From positions 1 to 64,000 of the forward strand of contig DBOC01000002.1 of assembly GCA_002299895.1 (NCBI GenBank): a DNA stretch of 64,000 nt, read 5' to 3'. The position numbers and the translations under genes are program-made. The notes below the pieces were generated by a model. It saw only the letters and a program-made list of their open reading frames with translations. It did no database searches and was not told where the DNA came from. The stretch's first letter is position 1; every line of letters starts with the position of its first letter. This document shows positions 49,678-59,222 of this stretch, in pieces. This stretch comes from Sphingomonadales bacterium UBA656. Lineage in GTDB: Bacteria > Pseudomonadota > Alphaproteobacteria > Sphingomonadales > Sphingomonadaceae.

Positions 49678-52409
49678 ATCGGGTTGCTCTCTTCCAACAT
49701 ATCTTTCGTGTCCTGCCGCAAAATTGTGTCAGACGAAAGACCTGATTTTACAGACTGCACCGCCTCCTCCAGCGTCACCCGACGAATAGGCGTTCCCGGC
49801 GGGAATGCGGTTAAAAGCCGGCTTGGCACGGCGGATGACAACAGCACAAAATGGCCTTTGTCGCCGGCGCTGCGGATGAGGCGGCCAAAGGCCTGCGCCA
49901 TTTTGGCGCGGATGATGCGATCATCATATTCCATGCCGCCATGTTTTAACCGCCGCGCGCGGTGCAATATGTCGGGGCGCGGCCAGGGAATTTGCTCCAT
50001 GATGACCAGCCGCAGCGAATGGCCTGGCACGTCCACCCCGTCGCGCAATGCGTCGGTGCCGAGCAAGCTTGCATGCGGGTCATCGCGGAATATGTCGACC
50101 AATGTTCCGGTATCAATGGGGTCCACATGTTGCGCAAATAAAGGCAGGCCGTCGCGCGCCAAACGGTCGGCGATACGCGCATAAGTCGATCGCAATCGCC
50201 GTATCGCGGTGAACAGGCCCAAGGCGCCGCCGCCCGATGCCGTGATTAAGGACGCATAGGCCCCCGCCAATGCGGCAGGGTCACCCTTTTTGATATCGGT
50301 GACGATCAACACCTCGGCCTGCGTTTTATAGTCAAATGGGCTGCTCGCCGAAAAATGTGTCGCAGGTTTATCGAGATGCAAGGCACCCGTCCGCGCCTCA
50401 GCATTTTGCCAGTCGCCGCCGCTGCGCAAGGTTGCGGATGTGGCGAGCACGCCATGGCTGGGCTTCAGGACGATTTCCGCCACGGGCTTCATCGGGTCGA
50501 GCCAGCGGCGATGCATACCAATATCCATTTCGCGGCCTTCGAACCGGTCAATCGCCAGCCAGTCGACATATTCAGGATCCACGGGGCCAAGGGCACGCGC
50601 CAACATCGATATCCACGCGCGCAATGTGTCGATGCGCCAGCTTAAGCTTGCGGTTGCCCCCTCTACGCGCGCACGGGCGCTGGCATCGAGCCAGTCGGGC
50701 GGGTCGGCTATCATCGCCTCCAAACGCTGCCCCAGCATCGTCAGTGGCCTTGCCAGCGCCTCCAGCGCAATGGCGGCGTCGGCGGCGGCATCGATGACAT
50801 TGGGGTCAGGATCGGCAAGCTCGGTTTCCAGACCATAGCCGCTTTCGGTTGCATTGGTCTCATCGCGGGCGAACACCATCGCCCGAATAGCGGCAAGCAA
50901 ATGCTCAATTGGACCCGATGGCGTCCCTTCGGCCAAGCGTGCAAGCCAGCCATCCCCCGGCAAAGCCTCTGCAGCGACGCGCGCCATTTCAATGGCGAGG
51001 CCGCCTTCTTCGTCATAAGATGCAACATCGGCCAGCCGTGCCGACAACCCGCGTCGTCGGCCGCGGGCTTTGCCTTCGGGGCCAATGACCCAGCGGCGCA
51101 ACTCAATGGTTTCTTGCCCCGTGAGCGCGGCGGAAAACATCGAATCCGCGGCATCAAATAGATGATGGCCTTCATCAAAAATGATCCGGCTGGGCCGGTT
51201 TTGTTCATCGCGTCCGCGCGCGGCGTTGACCATCATCAGCGCATGATTGGCGATGACGATGTCCGCCTGCACCGACGCGCGCGCGGCGCGTTCGATGAAG
51301 CATTTTTTATAATGCGGGCATCCGGCATAAATGCATTCGCCGCGCCGGTCGGTCAACGCCGTGGAGCCATTGCGCCGGAACAACGTCGGCAGCCAACCGG
51401 GCAAATCGCCGCCAATCATATCGCCATCATGCGAATAGGCCGCCCAGCGCGCGACCAAATGCGCGAGGATCGCCGCACGTCCGGCAAAGCCGCCTTGCAA
51501 GGCATCCTCCAGATTTAACAGGCACAGATAATTTTCGCGGCCCTTACGCACCACGACCTTCGACTTGAATGTTTCATGGTCGGGGTAAATCCGCTTTGCC
51601 TCGCGCACCAACTGCCGTTGCAGCGCCTTGGTGAAGGTCGAAATCCACACCGTGCCATCGGCCGCCGTCGCCCAAAGGCTGGCAGGCGCCAGATAGCCAA
51701 GCGTCTTGCCAATGCCGGTGCCCGCCTCCGCCAACACCATATGCGGTTCGCTTTTGCCCTTGCGCGGCGAAAAGATTTCTGCCGCCGCCTGCGCAAAATC
51801 GCGCTGCCCCTGCCGTGTTTCTGCAGATCCGCCGACAAGCGACGCCAAGCGTTCCTGCACGGCATCGGCCTGCAACGTGACGACGCGGGGCGGGGTGCGG
51901 GGCGGGGCTTCCTCCCATTCGGGCAGGCGGCTAAACAGCCAACGTTCGGGCCGCTCAGGCTTTTTAAGCTGCGCCAAGACCAGATTGGCCCATGGCCAGC
52001 GCAGACGCATCAAGGCTTGTGCCGAATCCCACGCGCCTTCGCGCTCCACCCAATCCGCTTCGCCCAACACCGACAGCAAATGGCGCGCGGCGTGCAGCAA
52101 AAATATTGGCACTTCTTGATCCGTAGCGGGGGCATCCAGACCCAAAGCCTTTGCCAATCCCTTGGGCGTTGGCACGGCAAAGCGTGCAGGATAGACAAAG
52201 GCATAAAGCTCCAGAAGGTCCAGCCCCGACAAATCGGGGTAACCCAGCCTTTGTGCGACCAAAGGCGCATTCAGCATGACCATAGGGGTTTCAGCAGCGC
52301 GGCCAGCGGCCTCGCCCTTGCTGATGCTGTGCACTTGACCATCGTTACGGCCCATCCAAATACCGGCATGGCTTGCATGGAGCGCAGGAAAGGCTAGGGG
52401 AGTTTCCAT
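49674..52409 (-). CDS. DinG/XPD-type superfamily 2 DNA helicase
   Basis: From ATG 52409 the protein has 911 residues. The Walker A motif is LAEAGTGIGKTLGYLAPASL, with motif Ia ISTFTKALQRQL, a Cys cluster (YLCLLNL.., GECIYAGCPHYKKCFIER) that could hold the 4Fe-4S cluster of DinG/XPD helicases, Walker B RIIFDEGHHLFDAAD (DEGH) and late motifs LLGTDALRDGVDVPG and KMAQAFGRLIRS. It is the first gene of an operon with a SixA phosphatase and GNAT protein and is divergent from LysRS by 37 bases. The substrate is likely damaged or structured DNA. Confidence 0.9.
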   Translation of the reverse strand: METPLAFPALHASHAGIWMGRNDGQVHSISKGEAAGRAAETPMVMLNAPLVAQRLGYPDLSGLDLLELYAFVYPARFAVPTPKGLAKALGLDAPATDQEVPIFLLHAARHLLSVLGEADWVEREGAWDSAQALMRLRWPWANLVLAQLKKPERPERWLFSRLPEWEEAPPRTPPRVVTLQADAVQERLASLVGGSAETRQGQRDFAQAAAEIFSPRKGKSEPHMVLAEAGTGIGKTLGYLAPASLWATAADGTVWISTFTKALQRQLVREAKRIYPDHETFKSKVVVRKGRENYLCLLNLEDALQGGFAGRAAILAHLVARWAAYSHDGDMIGGDLPGWLPTLFRRNGSTALTDRRGECIYAGCPHYKKCFIERAARASVQADIVIANHALMMVNAARGRDEQNRPSRIIFDEGHHLFDAADSMFSAALTGQETIELRRWVIGPEGKARGRRRGLSARLADVASYDEEGGLAIEMARVAAEALPGDGWLARLAEGTPSGPIEHLLAAIRAMVFARDETNATESGYGLETELADPDPNVIDAAADAAIALEALARPLTMLGQRLEAMIADPPDWLDASARARVEGATASLSWRIDTLRAWISMLARALGPVDPEYVDWLAIDRFEGREMDIGMHRRWLDPMKPVAEIVLKPSHGVLATSATLRSGGDWQNAEARTGALHLDKPATHFSASSPFDYKTQAEVLIVTDIKKGDPAALAGAYASLITASGGGALGLFTAIRRLRSTYARIADRLARDGLPLFAQHVDPIDTGTLVDIFRDDPHASLLGTDALRDGVDVPGHSLRLVIMEQIPWPRPDILHRARRLKHGGMEYDDRIIRAKMAQAFGRLIRSAGDKGHFVLLSSAVPSRLLTAFPPGTPIRRVTLEEAVQSVKSGLSSDTILRQDTKDMLEESNPI

Positions 52410-52446
52410 ACGCCCTGTTGGGTTATTTGGAACGAAAGAGCAACAC

Positions 52447-54012
52447 GTGACTGACTTGCGCGACATAGCATTGGCATCAAAAGCCTGGCCTTATGAAGAG
52501 GCGCGGCGTTTGCTGAAACGCTATCCCAATGGCAAGGCCGATAATCAGGCGATTATCTTTGAATGTGGCTATGGTCCATCGGGTCTGCCGCATATCGGCA
52601 CCTTTAACGAAGTGCTGCGCACGACGATGGTGCGCAATGCGTTCCGGACCATGTCCGACGCGCCCACGCGCTTAATAGAATTTTCGGACGATATGGATGG
52701 CCTGCGCAAAGTGCCGGACAATGTGCCGAACCAAAATATGCTGGCCGAACATTTGGGCAAGCCTTTGTCGCGCATTCCCGATCCATTTGAAAAATTCGAC
52801 AGCTTTGCCGCGCATAATAATGCGATGCTGCGCGATTTTCTGGATCAGTTCGGTTTCGAATATGAGTTTATCTCATCCGCGTCACAATATGAAAGCGGCG
52901 CGTTTGACGATGCGTTAAAAAATGTGCTGCGGAATTATCAGGGCATAATGGACATCATGTTGCCCACATTGCGCAAGGAACGCGCCGCGACTTATTCGCC
53001 AATATTACCGATCAGCGAGAAGACCGGTGTCGTGCTGCAGGTGCCGGTTGAGGTTGTCGATGCCGAAGCGGGCCTGGTTCGTTTCGACGATGATGGCGAT
53101 ATGGTCACGCAATCGGTCTTGGGCGGCAAGTCAAAGCTGCAATGGAAGGTCGACTGGGCCATGCGCTGGGTCGCGTTGGGCGTCGATTATGAAATGTATG
53201 GCAAGGATTTGACCGACAGCGGCGTGCAATCGGGCAAGATCGCGCGTGTGCTTGGCGGCCGTCCACCCGAAAGCCTGATTTACGAAATGTTCCTCGACGA
53301 AAAGGGCGAGAAGATTTCCAAGTCCAAGGGCAATGGCCTCGCGCTTGAGGATTGGCTGAAATATGGCACCGAAAACAGCGTGGCCTTTTACGCTTTTCGC
53401 GAACCCAAAAGCGCCAAGCAATTGCATTTGGGCGTGGTACCAAAGGCCGTCGACGAATATTTCCAATTCCGGGCGCAATGGCATGAGCAACCGCTGGAAA
53501 AGCGGCTGGGTAACCCTGTGCACCATGTCCACAATGGCCAAGTACCCAGCGGCCAGCCGCCTGTGACATTTGGCCTTTTGCTGAACCTTGTCGGCGTGAT
53601 GGGGGCCGGCGCAACAGAGGCGCAGGTTTGGGGGTATTTGGGCAATTATGCCGATAATGTCTCGCCCGAAAACGCGCCGGAACTGGCCGAGCTGATCCCA
53701 ATTGCTTTGGCTTATAACCGTGATTTCGTCGCGCCAACCTTGCACAAGCGTAAGCCCGAGGGCGTGGAGATTGCCGCGTTGCAAACATTGGATGCGCGGC
53801 TGGCCGAATTGCCCGCCGATGCCAGCGCAGAGGATATTCAGAATATCGTCTACGAAATCGGCAAAGAGGGTGGATTTGAAAATCTACGCGACTGGTTCAA
53901 GGCTTTGTATGAAACGCTTTTGGGTTCCAGCGCGGGGCCGCGCATGGGCAGCTTCATCGCATTATATGGTATCGAAAACTCGCGCCAGCTCATCGCTGAG
54001 GCGCTTGCATAG
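52447..54012 (+). CDS. lysK: Class I lysyl-tRNA synthetase
   Basis: This is the archaeal-type, class I form that replaces the usual class II LysRS in alphaproteobacteria. The 521-residue protein has HIGT in YGPSGLPHIGTFNEV (residues 49-52) and KISKSKGN (289-296), the class I signature pair. The start is GTG at 52447, giving MTDLRDIALASKAWPYEEAR. The C-terminal half is helical and matches the anticodon-binding cage. It is divergent from the helicase gene. Confidence 0.95.
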   Translation: MTDLRDIALASKAWPYEEARRLLKRYPNGKADNQAIIFECGYGPSGLPHIGTFNEVLRTTMVRNAFRTMSDAPTRLIEFSDDMDGLRKVPDNVPNQNMLAEHLGKPLSRIPDPFEKFDSFAAHNNAMLRDFLDQFGFEYEFISSASQYESGAFDDALKNVLRNYQGIMDIMLPTLRKERAATYSPILPISEKTGVVLQVPVEVVDAEAGLVRFDDDGDMVTQSVLGGKSKLQWKVDWAMRWVALGVDYEMYGKDLTDSGVQSGKIARVLGGRPPESLIYEMFLDEKGEKISKSKGNGLALEDWLKYGTENSVAFYAFREPKSAKQLHLGVVPKAVDEYFQFRAQWHEQPLEKRLGNPVHHVHNGQVPSGQPPVTFGLLLNLVGVMGAGATEAQVWGYLGNYADNVSPENAPELAELIPIALAYNRDFVAPTLHKRKPEGVEIAALQTLDARLAELPADASAEDIQNIVYEIGKEGGFENLRDWFKALYETLLGSSAGPRMGSFIALYGIENSRQLIAEALA

Positions 54013-54055
54013 CCCAACCCATCGCCTTCGGTGGGAACATGGCAGGAGAGTTGAC

Positions 54056-54577
54056 ATGAAAGAACTGCCGTCCGTCGAGAAACTGGCGCTTGATCTGCTT
54101 GGAAAGTCGCTCGACCAGTTGGAGGCCGAAGAGGCCAAGGTCCTGCACCATATTCACCATGTGCAGCGCACCAGCCGCGACGTTGGCGATATTGTCGATG
54201 AACAGGCGACCTTTGGTGAACGCCTGTCGGACAAGGTTGCAGCGGTTGGCGGATCATGGAAATTCATCATGGTCTTTGGCGCCGTACTGCTGGGCTGGAT
54301 GCTGTTAAACTCTGGGATCTTGGGCCAATTGGGGAAGGCGTTTGACCCTTATCCGTTCATCTTTTTGAATCTGATGCTGTCGACCGTCGCCGCGATTCAA
54401 GCGCCGATCATCATGATGAGCCAAAATCGCCAGTCGGCCAAAGACCGCATCGCCGCGGCGCATGATTATGAAGTCAATTTGCGGGCCGAACTGGAAATCA
54501 TGCGGTTGCACGCAAAAATCGATGCGCTTCTGGAGATTATCAAGCGCGAGAACGCGAACGCGTCCTCCGTCAGTTGA
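54056..54577 (+). CDS. DUF1003 family membrane protein
   Basis: The 173-residue protein from ATG 54056 (MKELPSVEKLALDLLGKSLD) has the DUF1003 layout: a polar helical N-terminus, LSDKVAAVGGSWKFIMVFGA, two membrane helices (about residues 66-82 and 100-117) with FDPYPFIFLNLMLSTVAAIQ between, and APIIMMSQNRQSAKDRIAAA. Function unknown. AGGAG lies 9 bases upstream. It ends 8 bases inside the convergent desaturase gene. Confidence 0.85.
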   Translation: MKELPSVEKLALDLLGKSLDQLEAEEAKVLHHIHHVQRTSRDVGDIVDEQATFGERLSDKVAAVGGSWKFIMVFGAVLLGWMLLNSGILGQLGKAFDPYPFIFLNLMLSTVAAIQAPIIMMSQNRQSAKDRIAAAHDYEVNLRAELEIMRLHAKIDALLEIIKRENANASSVS

Positions 54578-55493
54578 CAGCCTGCGCCAATACGTCGCGA
54601 TAATTTGGCGATAAAGTCATCTTTGGATGATAGCCGCCGGTTCCCAGCAAGCGATGGGTCGCCGCCAGATTGTAGCAGGGCACACCCATGAACAGATGAT
54701 GCTCGCTGTGATAATTCACCCAATAAGGCGCGACCGTTGCACGCGCGATCAGGCCGGCATATGTGGTCCGCGCATGGGTGAATGGGTCACCGCTGCCCGT
54801 GGGCGTGCAGGCATGTTCAGCAATGTTGCGGATACGCAGGAACAACTGAAATGTTGTGGCCAGCGCCGCCAACCACAGCAGAAACGGCGTCCAACCCCAG
54901 ACGAGTAAAGATATCGTCAGCAATATGGCCTGTAAGATTAAGAACCGGCCCACCGTGTGCGCGGTGGTGCCTGCCCCGCGCAAAGCGGCTGCAAATTGTG
55001 CGCGCCGTTGCTTGTAAAATGTCTGCCCCGTCAGATCGCGGATGAATTTGCGGCGCAAGCTATCGCGGCTGGTGGGGAAGGGGGCGGACAGAGATAGATC
55101 TGGGTCCTCGGGCTGCTGCGTGAATTTATGGTGCGTCAAATGATAAGCGCGATAGGCGAACAAATCGCTGCCCGTCGCGGCGCCGGTTGGCCATTGACCC
55201 AGCCAGTTATTGGTCTTGCGGTTGGGGTGCAGCAAACCATGCGCGCCATCATGCATCAGGATCGAAAGCCCCAATTGCCGCCCGCCCAATATGGCGAGCG
55301 CCAAAGGCGTCACCAGAATGCCAGCGAGCCAGTGATAGTCCCATGCCGCCGCCCCGCCAAAAGCCGCAAACGCGACAATCATCCACCCATGCAGCACCAA
55401 CCAGATGCCACGCCACCGCGATAAGGTGGTGATGGCGCGCCAGTCCTCTGCGGCGAAAACGTCGCGCGGGTTGGCGGCTTTTACCGCGGGCAT
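54570..55493 (-). CDS. Fatty acid desaturase family protein
   Basis: Integral membrane di-iron desaturases or hydroxylases have three His boxes; this 307-residue protein has HDGAH (81-85), HLTHH (118-122) and HSEHH (262-266), with hydrophobic segments around them. The spacing fits the family. Substrate (fatty acid, carotenoid or other lipid) is not clear. The start MPAVKAANPRDVFAAEDWRA follows a weak ribosome site. It is convergent with the DUF1003 gene by an 8-base overlap. Confidence 0.9.
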   Translation of the reverse strand: MPAVKAANPRDVFAAEDWRAITTLSRWRGIWLVLHGWMIVAFAAFGGAAAWDYHWLAGILVTPLALAILGGRQLGLSILMHDGAHGLLHPNRKTNNWLGQWPTGAATGSDLFAYRAYHLTHHKFTQQPEDPDLSLSAPFPTSRDSLRRKFIRDLTGQTFYKQRRAQFAAALRGAGTTAHTVGRFLILQAILLTISLLVWGWTPFLLWLAALATTFQLFLRIRNIAEHACTPTGSGDPFTHARTTYAGLIARATVAPYWVNYHSEHHLFMGVPCYNLAATHRLLGTGGYHPKMTLSPNYRDVLAQAVN

Positions 55494-55550
55494 GATGCAT
55501 CCATGTTCATGCAGAGAGCATAACGCCCGGCTGGCGCTTGGGCAAATGCG

Positions 55551-56438
55551 TCATGCCACCGCTGGCGTCACAAAATTGGCCATTTTTGCTTGCGCTTTGC
55601 GCGATTCACTGAAGCTAAAAATCGGCCAATCATGCAACATGCCCGCCATCTCGATATGCTCCACCGAAGGCAGCTTCGCCTTCAAGGCGCGCGCGTCCGT
55701 GACCAATATGTCGTCGCCGCCGGCAAAAGCGAGGATCGGTGGCAAGCCGTCCCAATTGCCGAAAATCGGGCTGCATCTTGGGTCGGTGCGCGGCAAGTCG
55801 CCCGCATATAGCTCGCCGCCTTCGGTAATCCCGCTGATGGTCAATATGCCATCGCGGGGTTCGGTTTTTAGTTGATCGGGATGGGATGGGTCCAAGTTCA
55901 GCCATGGGCAGATGAGCAACAGGCTGGCAGGCAATGCATGCCCCTTATCGCGCGCCATTTGCGCCAATGCAGCGGTCAGGCCGCCCCCGGCAGAATCGCC
56001 GCCCATGACAAAGGCGGTGTCCCCCATCTCCGCCTTATAAGTGGTATAATAATCCATCGCCCAATTGGTGATATGATCGGCCGTATTTTCCGGCGCGAGC
56101 GGATAGAGCGGCGCGGTAACGGACCAGCCATGTACCGATGCCATGCGGGACAGAAATTTCCAATGGATGTCGGTTGCAGGATAGACATAGCCGCCGCCAT
56201 GCCAGAATAAGATATGCGCGGTTGGCGCAGCATTTTTTGGCGCAAGATGCCAAACAGGACGGCCCTGAAATTCGCTTTGCCGAATGTCGACATCCGCATG
56301 TGGCTTGGGCGATGGCAAGGGCCCCGAACGGATCTTTGCAATATTCTTTTCAAATTGCGGACCACCGCTGAACATCCGGCGATAATAGCCCGAGGTGCGC
56401 AATACAAACCCAGCGAGGCTGGCGGCAAAACTTGGCAT
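55551..56438 (-). CDS. Alpha/beta hydrolase, HSL-type (carboxylesterase family)
   Basis: The 295-residue protein carries the hormone-sensitive-lipase motif LFWHGGGYVYPATD (HGGG at 80-83) and the nucleophile elbow VMGGDSAGGGLTAALA (Ser149). A late Asp (GDDILVTDARALKAKL) and His (MLHDWPIFSF) complete the triad. No signal peptide. Probable carboxylic-ester hydrolase; substrate unknown. GGGGAGAG lies 8 bases before the ATG. It lies between the desaturase and the DUF885 gene on the same strand. Confidence 0.88.
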   Translation of the reverse strand: MPSFAASLAGFVLRTSGYYRRMFSGGPQFEKNIAKIRSGPLPSPKPHADVDIRQSEFQGRPVWHLAPKNAAPTAHILFWHGGGYVYPATDIHWKFLSRMASVHGWSVTAPLYPLAPENTADHITNWAMDYYTTYKAEMGDTAFVMGGDSAGGGLTAALAQMARDKGHALPASLLLICPWLNLDPSHPDQLKTEPRDGILTISGITEGGELYAGDLPRTDPRCSPIFGNWDGLPPILAFAGGDDILVTDARALKAKLPSVEHIEMAGMLHDWPIFSFSESRKAQAKMANFVTPAVA

Positions 56439-56503
56439 AAAATACTCTCCCCTGACCGAGGAGCTATATCAACGCGCCACACCAATCAAGTGGTCCTGAC
56501 CGC

Positions 56504-56535
56504 AGCTTCCCGGCAAGCATTCTCGCCGGGAAGCT
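56504..56535 (-). terminator. Hairpin after the DUF885 gene
   Basis: AGCTTCCCGGC (56504-56514) and GCCGGGAAGCT (56525-56535) form a perfect 11-base-pair stem with a 10-base loop, 8 bases beyond the DUF885 stop on the minus strand. There is no T run. It probably marks the 3' end of that transcript and insulates the hydrolase gene. Confidence 0.55.
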
Positions 56536-56542
56536 TATGCGT

Positions 56543-58348
56543 TTATTTCGACGCGGCAATCCAATCGTCGATTTTCTTTTCAAGAACGGTCAACGGCAAT
56601 GCGCCGGTGTTCAGAACCTGATTATGAAATTCGCGGACGTCGAATTTTTTGCCCAATTGCGCCTTGGCCTTGTCCTTTAGACGCATGATGGTGAGCGCAC
56701 CGATTTTATACGCCAAGGCTTGCGTTGGAATGGCGATATAGCGTTCCACTTCGGCGGTTGCGTCGGTTTTGCCCATATCGCTATTGGCGAGCATATAGTC
56801 GATGGCCTGTTCGCGCGTCCAACCCTTGCTGTGCAGGCCCGTGTCGACAACGAGGCGCATGGCGCGCAGCATTTCGTCCGACAATGTGCCAAAGCGTTGA
56901 TAGGGGTCTTTGAATAGGCCCATGTCATAGCCCAAGGTTTCTGCATAAAGTGCCCAGCCCTCGACATAAGCGGTGTTACCGCCAAAGCGCATGAAGGCAG
57001 GAAGATTTTCATTTTCCTGCGCGATGCTGATCTGGAAATGGTGCCCAGGCGCACCTTCATGCAGATAGAGCGTGGTCATGCCAGGGGTCGTGCGGCTTGG
57101 CAGGTCATAAGCGTTGAAATAAAATGTGCCGGGACGTGAACCATCGGGCGTGCCTTGCTGATAGCTGCCGCCGGCTTCGTATTTTTCGCGGAATTCTTCA
57201 TAAGGCTTAATTTCAAGCGGGGCCTTGGGAAGATATTTGAACTGCGTCGAAATCTTTGAATCAACAATCTTGCCGATGTCATAATAGCCTTGGGTCAAGG
57301 CATCACGGCTGCCGAGTTTGAACTTCGGATCCGAACGCAAATGTTCAAAAAATTCGGGCAAAGTGCCTTTGAACCCGACTTGCTTGCGGATCGCCTCCAT
57401 TCCCGATTTGATCCGCGCGACTTCAGACAATCCAAGATTGTGCACTTCGTCGGCTTTCAACGGCAATGTCGTCGTTTGCTCGATCATATATTGATACAGG
57501 CCTTCGCCGCCCTTCATTGCCGAAAGGCCAACTTGCTCGCGCGCCAAGGGCAAATAGCTGTCGCGCAGAAAATCACGCAGGCGGGCATTGGCAGGATACA
57601 GCCCGTTTTCGATGATGTCGCGATATTCGGCCGTCAAACGCGCCTTGTCGGCATCGCTGAAACCTTCGGGGAATTTCAGGACGGGGCCATAATATGGCGA
57701 TTCTTCGGTCTTTTGCGCGAGCTGCGTATTCAACTGATCGACGACGTTGGTGATCGTCATCTGCGTTTCGAACACGCCCGAGGCCATGCCCTGACGGAAA
57801 CGGTCAATCGACCGATCCATGAGCACAATAAACTCCTTATGCCGCTTCAGATTGTTGTCATAATCCTGCACCGTCTTGAACGGCGCAGCACCCTGTCCGC
57901 TGGCAAAGGTTGGGTAGAAAGTGTGAAAGCCGAAAAAGTGATTGAGCGGACGGACAACGGTTAGGTCCATAATCTCTTTCGACAAGCCTTTCAGCGCATC
58001 GGTCTGGTTCTGCTTGAACACGTCATAGGCGATTTTGTCGGTTGCGTTCAGCTTATCACGGTCGATGGTTTTCAGCGCTTCCAAATTGGCTTCGGCGGCT
58101 TTGCGTTCATTGGCGAAATAGGCATCGCTGATGAAATCCCCAAAACGATCAGCATAGCGCATATCGCCCCGGAACATCGCGTTCAACGGGTTGCGCTGCA
58201 GGCTTGCCTCATCATCGGCGGCAAATAATGCCGATAGCTTCTGGCTTTCGGTTGCGGCAGCTTCGGTCGTGGTGACCTGCGCCTGCACAGCGACAGGCGA
58301 TAATAAGGCAGCGCAGCTGAGCAGAAGGATATGATGCTTCATTTTCAT
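56543..58348 (-). CDS. Exported DUF885 family protein (putative peptidase)
   Basis: From ATG 58348 the 601-residue protein has a signal peptide (MKMKHHILLLSCAALLSPVA, cleavage near VQA). DUF885 proteins are mostly helical and share a distant HEXXH-like motif; here TTLYLHEGAPGHHFQISIAQ (about residue 445) is that segment and YVEGWALYAETLGYDMGLF carries the conserved Glu. An active metallopeptidase role is inferred from family only. GGAGAG lies 8 bases upstream. Probably periplasmic. Confidence 0.83.
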   Translation of the reverse strand: MKMKHHILLLSCAALLSPVAVQAQVTTTEAAATESQKLSALFAADDEASLQRNPLNAMFRGDMRYADRFGDFISDAYFANERKAAEANLEALKTIDRDKLNATDKIAYDVFKQNQTDALKGLSKEIMDLTVVRPLNHFFGFHTFYPTFASGQGAAPFKTVQDYDNNLKRHKEFIVLMDRSIDRFRQGMASGVFETQMTITNVVDQLNTQLAQKTEESPYYGPVLKFPEGFSDADKARLTAEYRDIIENGLYPANARLRDFLRDSYLPLAREQVGLSAMKGGEGLYQYMIEQTTTLPLKADEVHNLGLSEVARIKSGMEAIRKQVGFKGTLPEFFEHLRSDPKFKLGSRDALTQGYYDIGKIVDSKISTQFKYLPKAPLEIKPYEEFREKYEAGGSYQQGTPDGSRPGTFYFNAYDLPSRTTPGMTTLYLHEGAPGHHFQISIAQENENLPAFMRFGGNTAYVEGWALYAETLGYDMGLFKDPYQRFGTLSDEMLRAMRLVVDTGLHSKGWTREQAIDYMLANSDMGKTDATAEVERYIAIPTQALAYKIGALTIMRLKDKAKAQLGKKFDVREFHNQVLNTGALPLTVLEKKIDDWIAASK

Positions 58349-58499
58349 GGGAAACTCTCCGAATATATTTTTAACAAATCTATAGGTTGGACTGAAAAAG
58401 GCTGTGTGTTGGGCCATGGCTTGCCGTGTGCGCACAACCAAGCACAAGATGATTTCGACAGACGACAATAAATGCGTGGCAAGCGCAGTGCGATGCCGT

Positions 58500-59210
58500 T
58501 CAAGCCGGCTTGGCGCTTGTCAGTTCTAGCCAGTTATTTTGCCGATACCATTTGGTGATGATGTGCTTCACCCCTTTTGTGACCGGTGTACCGGTATGCA
58601 GGGTTTTATAGTTGAGTGTCCCGTCGGGCTTCGCATTGTTCCACATCAGCATCATTCCGGCCTGTGGACGCACCCCAAGGCCAAGATTGGGAAATTCGGT
58701 TGCGCCGCCCTCTTTGGGTTCGTTCAGGAAGATCATGGCCGTCCAGCTGCGCTGGCCTCCCCGTGGACCTTCCTGCGTCCAATAGTTTTGGCTGGGGTGG
58801 AAAAAATCATGATGCGCCTTAAACTCTTGGCCAACTTGGTATCGCTGCCCCTGCATGGTTTCGGCATATTCATTGTCGATGCCCAAAACATCGCTCATCC
58901 GCGCTTCGATTTTGGCGATGAATGCGTCCCACCGGTTCAGATGGCAACTGTAACTGGTGCGAAAGCCCTGTTGCTCGGTGCCTTTGTACAGCGTCGAGGG
59001 CACGGCATCGGCATCAATTTTCGCAATCAATGTCTTGCAGTCTTTGGCGCTTAAAAACCCTTGATAGACATATAATTGCGCATCGGGATGTTCGACCTGC
59101 TGCACCAGCGGATTGGCATTCAATCTTTTGGTGACATGCGCGCCGATCCGCGCCAGCTTGGCGGGATCATTATTCGGGTCAAACTCTTTGTCTTGCGTAT
59201 CTGTGGTCAT
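58500..59210 (-). CDS. Prolyl 4-hydroxylase-like 2OG-Fe(II) oxygenase
   Basis: The 236-residue protein has the P4H catalytic domain: HxD at KAHHDFFHPS (His133, Asp135), the WTAMIFLNEPKEGGATEFPN block, the distal His and 2-oxoglutarate Lys in LHTGTPVTKGVKHIITKWYR (His205, Lys215). All iron and cosubstrate ligands are present. The N-terminal 40 residues are charged and unlike a signal peptide. Bacterial P4H can hydroxylate proline in EF-Tu or other proteins; the target here is unknown. Confidence 0.88.
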   Translation of the reverse strand: MTTDTQDKEFDPNNDPAKLARIGAHVTKRLNANPLVQQVEHPDAQLYVYQGFLSAKDCKTLIAKIDADAVPSTLYKGTEQQGFRTSYSCHLNRWDAFIAKIEARMSDVLGIDNEYAETMQGQRYQVGQEFKAHHDFFHPSQNYWTQEGPRGGQRSWTAMIFLNEPKEGGATEFPNLGLGVRPQAGMMLMWNNAKPDGTLNYKTLHTGTPVTKGVKHIITKWYRQNNWLELTSAKPA

Positions 59211-59222
59211 GGGGTCACCGAA

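Noticed and set aside
51576..52397. 273-codon + strand frame opposite the DinG-type helicase
   Set aside because: It lies wholly inside the helicase gene, has Arg/Gln-rich composition typical of antisense frames and no recognisable domain.
53105..53788. Two overlapping minus-strand frames opposite LysRS
   Set aside because: Both are antisense to conserved LysRS sequence, including the KISKS region; compositions are those of shadows.
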